Assembly: GCF_030705605.1 (NCBI RefSeq)
Contig: NZ_JAPCKK010000014.1
Location: forward strand, 62,001-126,000
Origin: Paenibacillus zeirhizosphaerae
Lineage (GTDB): Bacteria; Bacillota; Bacilli; Paenibacillales; Paenibacillaceae
Direction: 5' to 3'
Length of the DNA: 64,000 nt
The notes beneath the pieces are model-generated. The model did no database searches. It saw only the letters and a program-made list of their open reading frames with translations, and was not told the DNA's origin. Of this stretch, positions 63,238-64,000 are shown piece after piece. The position numbers and the translations under genes are program-made. Position 1 is the stretch's first letter. Each line of letters starts with the position of its first letter.

Positions 63238-64000
63238 ATTCGTATTCCCCCGTTGCCTGAATTAACTCGTCCAGCTTCCCAAGCGCTCTACCCGAATCAA
63301 TCGCTTTTGCCGCTCTGTGAACGCCTTCCTGCAGCGTAGAAGCCTGACCCGCCACATAGATACAGGCACCTGCATTAGCCAGAACGACATCTCTGTACGC
63401 CCCTTTCTCACCGTTCAGTATGCTGCGGATAATGTCTGCATTGTCAGAGGCTTCACCACCGAGTACATGCTCGAGCGGATGGCTGTCTAATCCCAAATCA
63501 GAAGGTGTAATTTCATAAGTTGTCACCGTGCCGTCCTTCAGTTCGGATACCGTTGTCGGACCAGAAATGCTGATTTCGTCCAACCCCTCGGAACTGCTGA
63601 CGACCAACGCGCGTCTTGCCCCCAACTGCTTCAGCACCGATGCAATCACTTCCGTCTTACTGTTGTCATAGATGCCGAGCAACTGGCGGTCAGCCCCGGC
63701 CGGATTGGTGAGCGGTCCCAGCATGTTGAATACGGTGCGAATCCCCAATTCACGGCGCGGCGCGGCAGCATACTTCATGGACGGATGGTACACCTGGGCG
63801 AACAGGAAGCAGATTCCAATTCTGTCTAGACATTGCCTGGCCTGCTCGCCGGTCAAGTGAATATTAACCCCCAGTGCCTCAAGCACATCCGCGCTGCCTG
63901 CCCGTCCACTTGCGGAGCGGTTGCCGTGCTTGGCCACCCGGACTGATTCCGCTGCCGCGATGATGGCCGACACCGTGGAAATGTTAAATTTGTGAATACC
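63227..64000 (-). CDS. trpD: Anthranilate phosphoribosyltransferase (5' part outside window)
   Basis: C-terminal 257 residues of TrpD; the frame is open to the window edge, so the start (about 85-90 residues) lies beyond 64000. Motifs: KFNISTVSAI at the edge, HGNRSASGRAGSADVLE (PRPP/anthranilate site) and NMLGPLTNPAGADRQLLG. The GTG at 63971-63973 is not taken as a start because conserved TrpD residues precede it. Genes order D-C-F-B-A is preserved. Confidence 0.95.
   Translation of the reverse strand, partial: GIHKFNISTVSAIIAAAESVRVAKHGNRSASGRAGSADVLEALGVNIHLTGEQARQCLDRIGICFLFAQVYHPSMKYAAAPRRELGIRTVFNMLGPLTNPAGADRQLLGIYDNSKTEVIASVLKQLGARRALVVSSSEGLDEISISGPTTVSELKDGTVTTYEITPSDLGLDSHPLEHVLGGEASDNADIIRSILNGEKGAYRDVVLANAGACIYVAGQASTLQEGVHRAAKAIDSGRALGKLDELIQATGEYEYVS

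Noticed and set aside
1..64000. CRISPR arrays, tRNA/rRNA genes, insertion sequences, prophage
   Set aside because: No regular spaced repeats, no transposase, integrase or phage structural frames, and no tRNA cloverleaf or rRNA sequence noticed on reading.

Overview
The window looks like a chromosomal segment of a Bacillales bacterium, most likely Paenibacillus or a close relative. Reasons: bacillithiol genes (bshA, bshB1), the YpjA/YpjB/YpmB/DnaD/Rex family genes, AGGAGG-type ribosome sites, frequent TTG/GTG starts, two secreted amidases with copper-amine-oxidase-like N-terminal domains, and a gene order close to the Bacillus subtilis trp-to-nth region (trpDCFBA-hisC-tyrA ... ypjA-ypjB-ypjC-ypjD-dapB-mgsA-bshB1-bshA-cca-birA-panBCD-dinG ... 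ypmB ... asnS-dnaD, with nth displaced). By eye GC is a little over half. I found no rRNA, tRNA, CRISPR array, prophage or insertion sequence. Most genes lie on the minus strand. The exceptions are a LysR gene, the mtnE-proBAC-mtnWXB block, a TetR/azoreductase pair and ypjC.

Layout. 1-5 kb: tandem dynamin-like GTPase, a small unknown gene, nth and a GerM-domain lipoprotein. 5.7-9 kb: two paralogous cell-wall amidases, each with an ECF-type promoter. 9.2-12.4 kb: leuCD with a divergent LysR regulator. 12.5-14.4 kb: alkaline phosphatase and a short unit with two candidate small ORFs. 14.5-23 kb: mtnU, then mtnE, a proline T-box and a tightly coupled proB-proA-proC-mtnW-mtnX-mtnB operon, so proline synthesis and methionine salvage appear to share one leader. 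23-25.4 kb: AT-richer TetR/alpha-beta hydrolase pair and an azoreductase. 25.4-28.2 kb: flavin reductase, a multi-repeat membrane protein and an ECF sigma/anti-sigma pair. 28.4-37.5 kb: dnaD, asnS, ackA, a 3-hydroxyacyl-CoA dehydrogenase, a compact FtsH-like protease with a membrane partner, ypmB, an MTA/SAH deaminase and rex. 37.5-50.2 kb: dinG, a TPR protein, panBCD behind a structured leader with a terminator (candidate pan motif), birA, cca, bshA, bshB1, mgsA, dapB, TPR, mazG-like. 50.3-55.8 kb: ypjC, ypjB, ypjA, an IDEAL protein, a gamma-carbonic anhydrase, an unknown gene and a histidine phosphatase. 55.9-57.2 kb: second ECF sigma/anti-sigma pair. 57.5-64 kb: tyrA, hisC and the trp genes A, B, F, C and partial D.

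The most interesting non-coding signal is at 57.28-57.41 kb on the minus strand: a promoter matching the sigma-A consensus exactly (TTGACA, 17-base spacer, TATAAT), about 90 bases of RNA with a C/U-rich 5' part and a small hairpin, then a strong terminator. This is a candidate undescribed small RNA. Other regulatory structure includes AAC-N16-CGTCTAA promoters before both amidases, a related sequence before the second ECF sigma gene, the panB leader, and a terminator-bearing leader directly before nth.
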